From IMG/VR virus record IMGVR_UViG_3300021419_000042, positions 1 through 39,974 of that record: DNA of 39,974 nucleotides; one strand, written 5' to 3'. Every line of letters starts with the position of its first letter. Positions within the stretch are counted from its first letter, which is position 1. Below, piece by piece: positions 1-8,398 of the stretch. Under the pieces are notes generated by a model. It had not been told where the DNA came from, searched no databases, and saw only the letters and a list, made by a program, of their open reading frames with translations. Both the position numbers and the translations under genes were made by a program. This DNA is from a virus.

Positions 1-450
1 ATGTTAAACAAGCAAGAAACTAGCATTATCACCCAAGCCAAAAATATCCTGCAGCGCGAACTGTCGCTCAATACTTCCGTATTGAATAACAGCTCGATGG
101 CTAAGGATTACGCCTACTTGCAGTTTGCTGACAGTGAGCGTGAATTGTTTGGCCTTCTCATGCTGACCAATCAGCACCAAGTGATTGATCTTCGCGTGCT
201 GTTCCAAGGCACCATCGATGGCGCAGCGGTTTACCCCCGCGAAGTCGTGAAAGCTGTACTTGAGAGCAATGCTGCCGCTGTGATCTTCATCCACAATCAC
301 CCATCAGGCGTGGCTGAACCCTCACAGGCTGACATCGCTATCACAAGTAAGCTGGTCGAAGCATTGGGAACGGTTGAAGTGCGAGTAATTGACCACTTTG
401 TTATCGGTAATACATCAGTGGTTAGTTTTGCTGAAAGAGGGCTGATCTAG
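1..450 (+). CDS. RadC-like JAB/MPN domain protein
   Basis: This 149-residue protein is a stand-alone JAB/MPN domain of the RadC family. The metal-site signature is visible as His98-Asn-His100-Pro-Ser-Gly followed by Asp111, with acidic residues near 47-49 that could supply the glutamate. Chromosomal RadC is about 220 residues with an N-terminal helix-hairpin-helix region, which is missing here. Such short forms are common on prophages, plasmids and islands. The biochemical role of RadC-like proteins is unsettled; metal-dependent hydrolase activity is predicted from the fold only. The frame is open from base 1, so the ATG at base 1 is taken as the start but its ribosome site lies outside the window. 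A terminator follows directly. Confidence 0.9.
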   Translation: MLNKQETSIITQAKNILQRELSLNTSVLNNSSMAKDYAYLQFADSERELFGLLMLTNQHQVIDLRVLFQGTIDGAAVYPREVVKAVLESNAAAVIFIHNHPSGVAEPSQADIAITSKLVEALGTVEVRVIDHFVIGNTSVVSFAERGLI

Positions 451-458
451 CCTTAACC

Positions 459-486
459 GCCGGGGGCATCAGCCCCCGGCACCTTT
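459..486 (+). terminator. Rho-independent terminator after the radC-like gene
   Basis: A perfect 9-bp stem (GCCGGGGGC at 459-467 with GCCCCCGGC at 472-480) has a 4-base loop and is followed by ACCTTTT. It starts 8 bases after the stop codon of the RadC-like gene and ends rightward transcription before the next gene. Confidence 0.8.
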
Positions 487-504
487 TAGACTTTGGAGAT
501 AAAG

Positions 505-876
505 ATGAGCGAGAACCACGCAAGCTATTCCGTGGCCGGCAATGATACTGTGTCGCTCGATGAGATCCGCTCATGGAGCAGCATTCGATTATTTCATGAT
601 CCAGCCTATACAGCACCAGAACCAGCGCAGGTGAAGGCCTTGCTGCAGTATGCCGGCTTCACCCAAGTGGAAGCCGCCAAGCTGATTGGTGTCAATTTTG
701 ATGAAAAGAAAGGCGGCTCTAATGTGATTCGCAGATACATCGCTGAGCGATCGAACAAGAATCACAGACAGATCCCCTACGCCTCCTGGAGACTGTTACT
801 GCTCTATGCCGGCATCGTCAGCATAGAGTCAGGCATCCATCCAGTGGCCACCAAGCGCATTCTGCACGCGCATTAG
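505..876 (+). CDS. Putative helix-turn-helix protein
   Basis: This 123-residue protein starts at the ATG at 505, which has a GGAGA ribosome site 5 bases upstream; the in-frame TTG at 493 overlaps that site and is less likely. Residues 46-60 (QYAGFTQVEAAKLIG) look like the first helices of an XRE-type helix-turn-helix, and a C-terminal stretch around YASWRLLLLYAGI resembles the second part of small Cro-like regulators. No effector domain is visible. It lies at the left prophage edge, separated from radC by a terminator and convergent with the late operon. It may be a moron or a host island gene. The DNA-binding role is inferred from the weak helix-turn-helix match. Confidence 0.65.
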   Translation: MSENHASYSVAGNDTVSLDEIRSWSSIRLFHDPAYTAPEPAQVKALLQYAGFTQVEAAKLIGVNFDEKKGGSNVIRRYIAERSNKNHRQIPYASWRLLLLYAGIVSIESGIHPVATKRILHAH

Positions 877-890
877 CATGGCAACCCAAT

Positions 891-919
891 CAGCTGGCCA
901 GATCCACACTGGCCAGCTG
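891..919. terminator. Strong hairpin between convergent genes
   Basis: A perfect 11-bp inverted repeat (CAGCTGGCCAG at 891-901, CTGGCCAGCTG at 909-919, 7-base loop) fills the 49-base gap between the plus-strand gene ending at 876 and the minus-strand late operon ending at 926. Neither side has a clear U-tract. Its position between convergent genes suggests a shared transcription stop or 3' end protector; this is inferred from placement. Confidence 0.5.
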
Positions 920-925
920 AGATCC

Positions 926-1549
926 TCACCCTGCTTCTAATGGCCAGCCAATCACTGACAGATCGAGGGCGTCGAGCTCGGCCATATCAGCCGCTCCCTT
1001 GATTGAGTCCTTAACTGCCTTGTATTGATAGAAAATAGCGTCTTTGGCATCGAGTATGCTCATACCGGCCTGCATCATTTCCTGTGCCTCCATTGTCACT
1101 ACCACGTTATCAGCATCAGTAAATGTCATGGATTCTGTTGGAGAGCCGCCAATTACATACACCATTGCACCCTGCACTTTGTTAGTGAGATTCATGCGAT
1201 CGTCATCATCGCGGAACTGGATCTCATGCTGAGTGACCGGGAAAGACACTGTGATATTGGTATAGAAAGCCGCCCGAAAAGCATCAGCCCACACCTGCAA
1301 TATCTCGGCTTTCTTAGAAGCCAGCTCAGCAACTTCTTGGTCAGCCAGCGCCTGGGCTTCAGCAGCGGCCTTGATGCTTGCAGCATCCGGAATCAGCTCG
1401 AGCTGACCGCTGACTTCATTGAAAACCCAGTAGTCCTGGTTGTATTCAGCGAAGTGGTCGTCAGGCACAATAAGATCGAGCGCCTTTGTGTAGGAGGCGT
1501 GCGAAATAGTGCCATCTTCATTCAGCTTGACAAATAGACTACGCGACAT
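926..1549 (-). CDS. DUF4376-type tail fibre assembly protein
   Basis: The 207-residue product has the layout of phage tail fibre assembly proteins. The N-terminal part carries an aromatic segment around residues 36-50, a helical Ala/Glu-rich linker follows at about 57-90, and the C-terminal DUF4376-like domain runs from about residue 95 to the end, finishing in LDALDLSVIGWP, typical for this family. Proteins of this kind usually act as chaperones for the fibre and are encoded right after it, as here. It is the last gene of the late operon and overlaps the preceding gene by 11 bases. The assembly role is inferred from family and position. Confidence 0.7.
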   Translation of the reverse strand: MSRSLFVKLNEDGTISHASYTKALDLIVPDDHFAEYNQDYWVFNEVSGQLELIPDAASIKAAAEAQALADQEVAELASKKAEILQVWADAFRAAFYTNITVSFPVTQHEIQFRDDDDRMNLTNKVQGAMVYVIGGSPTESMTFTDADNVVVTMEAQEMMQAGMSILDAKDAIFYQYKAVKDSIKGAADMAELDALDLSVIGWPLEAG

Positions 1550-1991
1550 CGGATTGCCTCATAACGCCCATCTCAAATGCTGTGGCACGCATCCACATCT
1601 TATAACCCGCCCCGGCACCTATCTCAGATCGAAAACGGAACTCCCACCCAGGCAACAAAACACCATAAGGCGCCATTTCCCCCCAAGTCGGAGGATCTGC
1701 CTGAAATGTTAGCCAATAAGGCACAGCAGCGCTTATATTGCTGGAAGCGCTTGCCCCACCGGGCTTTACACCAGTGTTAGTTGTATATCTTTGGGTATCT
1801 CCATCATCATAGATTTGGAATCCCCAAGCTGTATTTGACCCATAACTTGCAATGGACAAAAACTCAACTTGAACCTTACATGGTTTCGTCGGCTTCAGTA
1901 GCAAGGTATCAAACTGCGTGCCGTTACCCTCAACAATAATCTCAACGACCTCAATGATGTTAGTGGATAATTCTTCATTCATCGGTTTCAT
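1539..1991 (-). CDS. Hypothetical tail-tip protein
   Basis: I do not recognise this 150-residue protein. It is rich in beta-forming residues, with Gly, Trp and Tyr clusters in the middle and C-terminal half, and has no signal peptide or transmembrane helix. An AGGGG ribosome site about 10 bases upstream supports the ATG at 1991; a second ATG at 1982 is possible. It lies between the 431-residue tail protein and the DUF4376 protein, so it is probably a minor fibre-tip or receptor-contact component. That role is an inference from position and composition only. Confidence 0.55.
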   Translation of the reverse strand: MKPMNEELSTNIIEVVEIIVEGNGTQFDTLLLKPTKPCKVQVEFLSIASYGSNTAWGFQIYDDGDTQRYTTNTGVKPGGASASSNISAAVPYWLTFQADPPTWGEMAPYGVLLPGWEFRFRSEIGAGAGYKMWMRATAFEMGVMRQSDVA

Positions 1992-2011
1992 ATTAATTAT
2001 ACCCCTACTAT

Positions 2012-3307
2012 TTAGGCCGCCTGGTTCTCATGGACACCGAGGGCAAGAATTTTTATTCCAAAATACCTATCAAATTCGATAGCATCGATCGCTGCCGCAT
2101 CTAACGTGCGCATATTAAGCACCGCCTGCGAAAAAGTAGTTTTATCCCCCTCAAAAGAGCCCAACAACTCCTCTCCCTGCACCTGATATGTTGCCTTGTA
2201 GATCTTGTTAAAGGGCGAGCTCTCACCAAGGTAGTAGAACTCATCACCGTTTACATCAGAGCCCACAGGATGGCTACGAAAATTTGCGTCCCCAAAGTTA
2301 CTCAGGCTAGTGTACTCAAAAGATGTGCTCGTGCTTGAAGGCGTATTGTTTGAATTATTCGCATAAGCATTCATCGCCGTGACGGTATCATTAGGGATAG
2401 CACGATAAACGATAGGCGTCGAATTTTCCTCGCTCCTGTAGATGTGAAATTTGTCGGTAGCCTCATCATAGGACACCCATATTTTTGTCCCTAGACTATA
2501 ATTGGCAATCGCAGTAAGACCATTAAACTGACAAAAAGCGCCAGTATTAACATTTATTGCCCTGAGCACGTTAGTCTCGTCACTGCCACGCAAGTAAAAA
2601 AGCCAGCCCATAAAGAGACAGCTTCTTGGATAGGTATCATCTGGAACATCGATTCCGTTGCGAAGCGTTACCGTGCCGCCGCCAGGCGTATGCTTTTTTA
2701 GGTAGCCACCGCTCTCGAACCACACAACCCCGTCATCCACAATATGTGCAAGCATATAAGAACCGCTACTCAGCGTCGTTCTCGCGCTCGCCTCAGTGGC
2801 CCAATAATATACATAGCAACCTGCGTTGCTATCGTGTCTTACCTGGTAGAATGAAGAACCAATTTTTTTGACCTCTTTAGTGTCAGAACTGGATAAGCTC
2901 GCCAGGTTAATGGTTGAGGTTTCTTGCTCTCCAGAGTCAGATGCAGTCTCGACCACCCCATTGATCACTCGCGCCTTTTCTTCAACCACATTCCAGGAAA
3001 GGTACTTAAATGTATTCATGGAGAACTCAATACCGCTGAGCGGGTACTGGCCCAGATCAGTTTTAAGTTTCAACGTCGTACCCGCAGGCACTTTGAGCGC
3101 ACCGACTAGATTGATAGTCGCATCGTAGGGAATGGGAAAATCATTGATAGTAAGCTCAACACCAGTGAGCCAGTCAGTTTCCACATAATATTCCGTAATC
3201 ACATAGGAGTTATCTGCCGCCGCAGCTAGGAGTATGTGCTCACCGTCCGTCAGCTCAGCCCCACCCAATTCAACGTCGATGATTTTTACAATTTTGTCTA
3301 TAGACAT
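2012..3307 (-). CDS. Hypothetical tail fibre/tip protein
   Basis: This 431-residue protein has no family I can name. Residues 1-110 are a compact beta-rich domain, then a Ser/Thr/Gly-rich linker (about 118-135), and then about 270 residues with repeated short blocks containing Tyr and Trp (for example YYWATEAS, VWFESGGYLKK, FHIYRSEEN), which suggest a beta-propeller-like or carbohydrate-facing domain. The start abuts the stop of the 925-residue LamG protein, so the two are probably translationally coupled. A second fibre or receptor-binding subunit is the likely role, by position. Confidence 0.6.
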   Translation of the reverse strand: MSIDKIVKIIDVELGGAELTDGEHILLAAAADNSYVITEYYVETDWLTGVELTINDFPIPYDATINLVGALKVPAGTTLKLKTDLGQYPLSGIEFSMNTFKYLSWNVVEEKARVINGVVETASDSGEQETSTINLASLSSSDTKEVKKIGSSFYQVRHDSNAGCYVYYWATEASARTTLSSGSYMLAHIVDDGVVWFESGGYLKKHTPGGGTVTLRNGIDVPDDTYPRSCLFMGWLFYLRGSDETNVLRAINVNTGAFCQFNGLTAIANYSLGTKIWVSYDEATDKFHIYRSEENSTPIVYRAIPNDTVTAMNAYANNSNNTPSSTSTSFEYTSLSNFGDANFRSHPVGSDVNGDEFYYLGESSPFNKIYKATYQVQGEELLGSFEGDKTTFSQAVLNMRTLDAAAIDAIEFDRYFGIKILALGVHENQAA

Positions 3308-6084
3308 CAGATTACTCCGTGTTTAATAAGGGATGCGATGCCAAAGCTCGATCCACCATTCTGAGCTCTTACTTGCCAGGCGATTCCATCAATTGAGTGA
3401 TAGATCCTGAATTGCTGAGGCTGCAAGAGTTTGGGATCCACATCATTGAGAGCCTCGTCATCAATGGAGTTTCCATCTGCTGGCCACACTGCTGCGCTTT
3501 GTGCTCCAGCGTTGCTCACCTCACACTCAGCACCAGGCTTGGCAGGAGGAAGCGCAACACCATCACCAGCGTTATCACACACATCGATGCGATTGAGCTG
3601 GGCTGTCATTGGCGTTGCGCCTGCCTGTGTCTGTGTATCACCGGCCTCGATACCCGTTGCCACCGATTTGCGAATTAGATAGCCATTGGCATCGATATCT
3701 GATCCCAGGCGCAAAGCACCGTCACCGCCGAGCGAGAGCCCAAACTGAACGATCCCAACCAGAGCCGCCTTCTCTGCATCGGTGAATGGATTAGTGTCAG
3801 GATTGGATTCATAGCGCGCCTTTATCAGCGTATCTGTGAGATACCAGGGCACCGCTCTCAGGTTTAACGATGTCGATGAGATCTGCAGCCCGTCCTCACC
3901 ACCGCGAACGGCATCGAGGCCTGCCACAGAGACTGCTGCCCCCGCACCAATTTGCGCAATGTCGCTGTGCTGATAATCAAAGTGCAGATCTGACAAACCA
4001 TTGCGCCGGCCAGTATCGTCAAGTAACACCACATCGCCGCCAATCACATCCACGGACACATCCACAACAGGATCCGATAGCGTGACCGTACTGGAAGCCA
4101 GTACGCCTGCCAGCGACTTGTGCAGGCGCTTCACAGCACCGCTGCTTAGAGCCTCAGTAGATAAGGACAGCGCAACCAAACTGCCAGGGAAAGGATCTGA
4201 GCCGCTGACATTGATTCCAATCTTAGTGACCGAATAGACAAACGCGGCAAACGTCATGCCTGTGCTGCTTCCCACCTGATTACTATCGCAATACAGAACG
4301 ACATCATTGCCAGCTGCATTCGCGGCAGCAGTTACGATGTGCCACTCATCATCATCGTATGTGCCAGCAGATAGCAGATCCTCGCCATTGATTGAGAAGC
4401 CTATGGCGCCATTGGCATCCATAATGATGCTGCGCTCTTTCCCCGCCGCGGCCTCACCTGTTGAGAACAAGCTGCTGACAGCAGCTACAGCTGGCGATTT
4501 AAAGCCAAGAGTAATTGAAAAGTCAGCGGCATTGATATCCAGCTCAGCAGCGGCTGAGCTCAGAAAATCAAACACAGAGAAGCCAGAAAAGGCTGCGATG
4601 CCATTGGGTACAATGGCAGCACGGCTGAGCTCACCATTCACATCCAGGAGCAGACCAGTACCAGAGCGATCGGGCACAGTCAGCGGCTCACCGATATCAC
4701 CGATTGTTGTATCAACAAGCGTGGCCAGCACAGCACCCTGCAGCCAGCCGGTATTGAAACTGCTGCTGATTCTTGCCACGCGAGTGCTGGCAGGCGCAGC
4801 AACATCCGGCGAAACCACATCGATGCCTGCCGAATAAGTCACTATCAGGTTATCTCTGCCGGCATACAAACCTTGCAGCGTATCCGATGAGAGTGAGGGA
4901 GCAGTCGCCTCCGACCAAGACGAAACCTGAGCGAAGTTGTCAGCCAAGAGCTCTACATTGCCGAAATCAATCACCGCGTGCTCAACTGCCTCATAGTCCA
5001 AGCCATACAAGCGCCCTGACAAGATCGCCACATTGGAAAATCCATTGCCATTGGCGCTACTCAGCACAGCAAGATCCGGAGTCAATACCGCCACACCTGC
5101 CGCAGTAGCCACAGCAATGAAAGGCTTGGCCAGACCGCTGGTGAGGTAGCTATTCAAACTTGGCCCAAGATGATGAGCTATCGCATCCACCTGGGCAGAG
5201 GGCAGCGCCTGGGTGCTGACAAGCGTTTTGGTACTGGCCGACAATCGCGCATCGATGCCGGCAGCGTAACGATAAAGACCAGAGGTATCGATGCGGTAGC
5301 AGTGGCCAGAGGCAAAATCTAGCCACACAAGCCCTGTAGCAGTGTTGGCCAGGTACAGCGAATGCGCAGCCCAGCAGATGGCCACATTGCTTGAGCCCTC
5401 ACCGAGGATCCCGCTGGCAGGATTAGCAAACTCCATCCACAGCTCACAGTCAGTGGTAGTGAGATCCAAGATGATAAGCCGCTGTGTCGCGCCAGCACCA
5501 GCCAGCACAGCGGCGCGGCGCATGGGCAGGTGCGCCGATCCAGCGCGATAGATCCGAGTTGCTGCCGGCGCCACTGTATCTGTGACCTCATACCAGTAAG
5601 AGTCAGCCGTGCTATAAAACCACTCACCGACTAACACGCCATCCGCAACAGCTGCAGCGAGATCAACATACTGGCCTCGATAGATTCCATCAGGTACCGC
5701 CTCGGCGTTATAAGCCAGCACGGTGCGTGCTTCCCAGCCATTGGAAAACTCACCAGAGGCCACATCAATGGCAACGATATCGGTAATGTTAAAACTCTCA
5801 GCGACCGATTGAATGACCGCATCATCTGGAGGCGCACCTGTTTCCACCGCATTGACTCGAGAAACCAGGTTATTGATCGCCGCATCTTGCTTGGCATTCT
5901 TATGTAACAGCGAGAGCTCACCATCCCTGCCATCGGCAATTTCGTCCTTATTGTCACCAACTTCGATATCTAGCGTGCGAAACGCCGCATTGATCATTTC
6001 ATGCCATAGCGGCTCACCGTACTCATACAAGGCAATGCCGAGCTTTGCTGTGTACTCCCTGACTGATTCTGGAATGACCGGCAT
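3307..6084 (-). CDS. Large tail fibre protein with LamG-like domain
   Basis: The 925-residue protein is the largest tail-tip component. The first 70 residues, with helical segments, probably attach to the tail tip. Residues of about 130-430 contain repeated beta blocks. A concanavalin/LamG-like domain spans about residues 490-660: it begins FSVFDFLSSAAAELDINAAD, has the typical FSITLGFKSP and WHIVTAAANAAGNDVVLYCD strands, and ends PFPGSLVALSLSTEAL. LamG-type domains in phage fibres usually bind surface glycans. The C-terminal 250 residues are again beta-rich. It overlaps the next upstream gene by one base. The receptor-binding role is inferred from the domain and location. Confidence 0.7.
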   Translation of the reverse strand: MPVIPESVREYTAKLGIALYEYGEPLWHEMINAAFRTLDIEVGDNKDEIADGRDGELSLLHKNAKQDAAINNLVSRVNAVETGAPPDDAVIQSVAESFNITDIVAIDVASGEFSNGWEARTVLAYNAEAVPDGIYRGQYVDLAAAVADGVLVGEWFYSTADSYWYEVTDTVAPAATRIYRAGSAHLPMRRAAVLAGAGATQRLIILDLTTTDCELWMEFANPASGILGEGSSNVAICWAAHSLYLANTATGLVWLDFASGHCYRIDTSGLYRYAAGIDARLSASTKTLVSTQALPSAQVDAIAHHLGPSLNSYLTSGLAKPFIAVATAAGVAVLTPDLAVLSSANGNGFSNVAILSGRLYGLDYEAVEHAVIDFGNVELLADNFAQVSSWSEATAPSLSSDTLQGLYAGRDNLIVTYSAGIDVVSPDVAAPASTRVARISSSFNTGWLQGAVLATLVDTTIGDIGEPLTVPDRSGTGLLLDVNGELSRAAIVPNGIAAFSGFSVFDFLSSAAAELDINAADFSITLGFKSPAVAAVSSLFSTGEAAAGKERSIIMDANGAIGFSINGEDLLSAGTYDDDEWHIVTAAANAAGNDVVLYCDSNQVGSSTGMTFAAFVYSVTKIGINVSGSDPFPGSLVALSLSTEALSSGAVKRLHKSLAGVLASSTVTLSDPVVDVSVDVIGGDVVLLDDTGRRNGLSDLHFDYQHSDIAQIGAGAAVSVAGLDAVRGGEDGLQISSTSLNLRAVPWYLTDTLIKARYESNPDTNPFTDAEKAALVGIVQFGLSLGGDGALRLGSDIDANGYLIRKSVATGIEAGDTQTQAGATPMTAQLNRIDVCDNAGDGVALPPAKPGAECEVSNAGAQSAAVWPADGNSIDDEALNDVDPKLLQPQQFRIYHSIDGIAWQVRAQNGGSSFGIASLIKHGVI

Positions 6085-6941
6085 TACAATGACTCCTCAA
6101 TGCGCAAAACTGTTGATTGGTGATTTAAGTATTCATCCCTGAATCGAGTACCACCGAAAGTGCCGTATATTGTGGTGAACATCTGACCAAACTTCCCGTC
6201 AGGACGAAGGCTCACGATAAACGGCAGGCTATCGCTGAGCTCAAGGTGGCGCAGCCACAGATAGTCAGCCTCAGCCTCCGGAATATCGCTGAGATCTCCT
6301 GTCAAAATCATGCGAGGCCTTTTCGTATTGCCATAACGCTGGCCACCTCTCGATTCCCTGGTATTGGTGCGATACTCAAGCGCCTTTTCCGATTGCCAGC
6401 TAATGTTGCTGCTGGGCTGAAAGTAAGGTCCGATATAAGGAAGTGAGCACTGCTTATATGAGACATTGGGATCATCAAGCGTTATGCGCCAATAGCGCTC
6501 ATTCTCATGCCACTGCTCGAGCCCAACCAACGCAACAGGCCTGACCAGGTTCAATGTCTTGACCGTGGGCAGGCCACCATAGCCATCGTAGCCGAGAAAG
6601 CCGGCACCGTAGCCCTGCAGCGCAGACCAGGCACTCACAGTTACGTCCTCGCCTGGTTGATTGCCATCGATGCCATCAGACCAGCTCTGAACTCGAATCG
6701 TGCCGGCATTAGTCACATTTATATCAACCAGCGCAACGATGCCCACCGGCTCATTGGCGGCTAGCACGCAATCGATGTATTGCACGTTATTGGAATCACT
6801 GCGCCAGATCTCAGAACGGATCGGGCTCAGCATGTTCGATGCCGCAAGATCCGCAGAGGCCTCAGAGCTTGCTGAGATTGTTCCCCTGGGCACTGCGTTA
6901 TCAAACATAAACAGCACATGATCAGCCTGACTCACTTCCAT
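6084..6941 (-). CDS. Putative tail-tip protein, beta-rich
   Basis: The 285-residue protein begins with a region resembling discoidin-like jelly-roll domains (residues about 5-165): it has the phrase LVRPVALVGLEQWHENERYWRITLDDPN, typical of domains that compare position and bound ligand. The C-terminal part (about 170-285) has a second domain with basic residues. It lies between the hub-like 488-residue protein, which it overlaps by 10 bases, and the LamG fibre. It does not resemble lambda M, L, K, I or J, so this phage carries a different tail tip. A structural role joining hub and fibre is inferred. Confidence 0.6.
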   Translation of the reverse strand: MEVSQADHVLFMFDNAVPRGTISASSEASADLAASNMLSPIRSEIWRSDSNNVQYIDCVLAANEPVGIVALVDINVTNAGTIRVQSWSDGIDGNQPGEDVTVSAWSALQGYGAGFLGYDGYGGLPTVKTLNLVRPVALVGLEQWHENERYWRITLDDPNVSYKQCSLPYIGPYFQPSSNISWQSEKALEYRTNTRESRGGQRYGNTKRPRMILTGDLSDIPEAEADYLWLRHLELSDSLPFIVSLRPDGKFGQMFTTIYGTFGGTRFRDEYLNHQSTVLRIEESL

Positions 6942-8398
6942 ACCCCCGCATTCAACACTGGCGCATCGCCGCCATATTCCTCAGTGAGCGATCGAATCTG
7001 GCAATCACCCGTCATTACATCTGCATCACTCAGCGTTACATCATCGAGGATGAACAATGGAGGATCGACAAAAGGAAAAGTGACTGTGCAAGTCCTGCGC
7101 AGCTCTCCGTATAGCGCTAGTGCACGCGCCGCTACCGCCTGTGCCGGCGACTTGGCCACAAACAAAGTTTTAATCTCTGGCGCTTCCTTAGCGTCTGGAT
7201 AATCACTTTGGATTGATAGATCTTCCTCAGCCGCCTTATCTGAATCTGACTTTAACCAGATCTCCTTGCTCACATCGCCAACAGTGCCGAGCTGAGTCAG
7301 CTTGGTATTGTTCTGATTGTAGGAGTAAGGGATTCGGTAATAGACATCACCATCCTCTTTCCAGTTAAGCCTGCCAATCTGCTTGGTTTCATTGAACGTA
7401 GCAGAGCCGGTGCCTGGCACCTCAATCAGCCGAGCCTTGAAAGTGTCAAGCCGCGTGCACTGCCAGATCGCCAGCACGCTCTTGGTGAGCTCATCAAGGA
7501 TTGCACTAACACTCTTACTGCCTGTAATGAGGCAATAAGCATCCTCAGTAGGAAAGCCAGTGATATCGATCTCGGGATCTGTGTAGCCAGCAAATGTTTT
7601 CAGGATCCAGGTAATAAACTCAGAGTGCTGAGTCATGAGGGTGCCGCCATCCTTGACTCCCTCGATGTCAGCCGTGATCACCTCATTCTCGAGCGGCGTC
7701 ACTGTCGGCGTGTAAGCGTTATTCGCCAGATCTTTGGTAAAGCTGACTGACACGCCATTGTTATAAACAGCCAGCACATCATTGATCTGGCCAAAGGCAG
7801 GATCCGACACCTGGCGCTTATGTGTAACCGAATCGATCACCGGCGATTCGACATTGAAGGCCTTGCCCAGCACCACCGGCTTGACCTTGCCATCATTGCT
7901 GGCCGGAAAATTGGCAGACTCACTCGCCGCATCAAATCGATTGAGCGGCAAGATGATGCTATCCAGCAGCTGGCGCCGATCTCTGAGATTGATTGTTAAG
8001 CCACCATCCACATCACCAGATCTGCTATCGATATAGCCCTGCAGCACTACTGCCGCCTCATCGAAGGGCACCTCAGAGCGCGGCCCTGTGAGCATCAGCG
8101 TGAATTTCTTGCCCTTGATATCTACCGTAGACAGATCCACGGCGCCGGCGTCTTTGGTCGCGGTTTTGATTGGGCCCCAAGATCCAGAAACACCACCACC
8201 CCAACGGCTGCGAATCTCACGCGCCAGGCGAGGCACATCCTCAATGATCGGGCGAAATTGCACATTGCCAGGCGTATCAGTCGGCTCTGTGCGGTAAACC
8301 TCATCTGAGATCCTGATCGGCGTGCCATCGGGATCGATGATGCCCAGGATGAACTTCTCACCAAACGGGAAGCGCTCAAGGTACTCAGCCAGATCCAT
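6932..8398 (-). CDS. Putative tail hub/baseplate protein
   Basis: This 488-residue protein directly follows the tape measure, the position of distal tail and hub proteins in siphophages. The middle of the protein (about 210-330) has the segment ITWILKTFAGY and a motif resembling early hub domains. The C-terminal strands (FPFVDPPLFILDDVTLSD, then CQIRSLTEEY) resemble those seen at the end of tail hub proteins, where a peptide returns to the start of the beta-barrel. Its ATG overlaps the stop of the tape measure gene by one base. The exact family is not certain; baseplate or hub is the inferred role. Confidence 0.6.
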   Translation of the reverse strand: MDLAEYLERFPFGEKFILGIIDPDGTPIRISDEVYRTEPTDTPGNVQFRPIIEDVPRLAREIRSRWGGGVSGSWGPIKTATKDAGAVDLSTVDIKGKKFTLMLTGPRSEVPFDEAAVVLQGYIDSRSGDVDGGLTINLRDRRQLLDSIILPLNRFDAASESANFPASNDGKVKPVVLGKAFNVESPVIDSVTHKRQVSDPAFGQINDVLAVYNNGVSVSFTKDLANNAYTPTVTPLENEVITADIEGVKDGGTLMTQHSEFITWILKTFAGYTDPEIDITGFPTEDAYCLITGSKSVSAILDELTKSVLAIWQCTRLDTFKARLIEVPGTGSATFNETKQIGRLNWKEDGDVYYRIPYSYNQNNTKLTQLGTVGDVSKEIWLKSDSDKAAEEDLSIQSDYPDAKEAPEIKTLFVAKSPAQAVAARALALYGELRRTCTVTFPFVDPPLFILDDVTLSDADVMTGDCQIRSLTEEYGGDAPVLNAGVWK

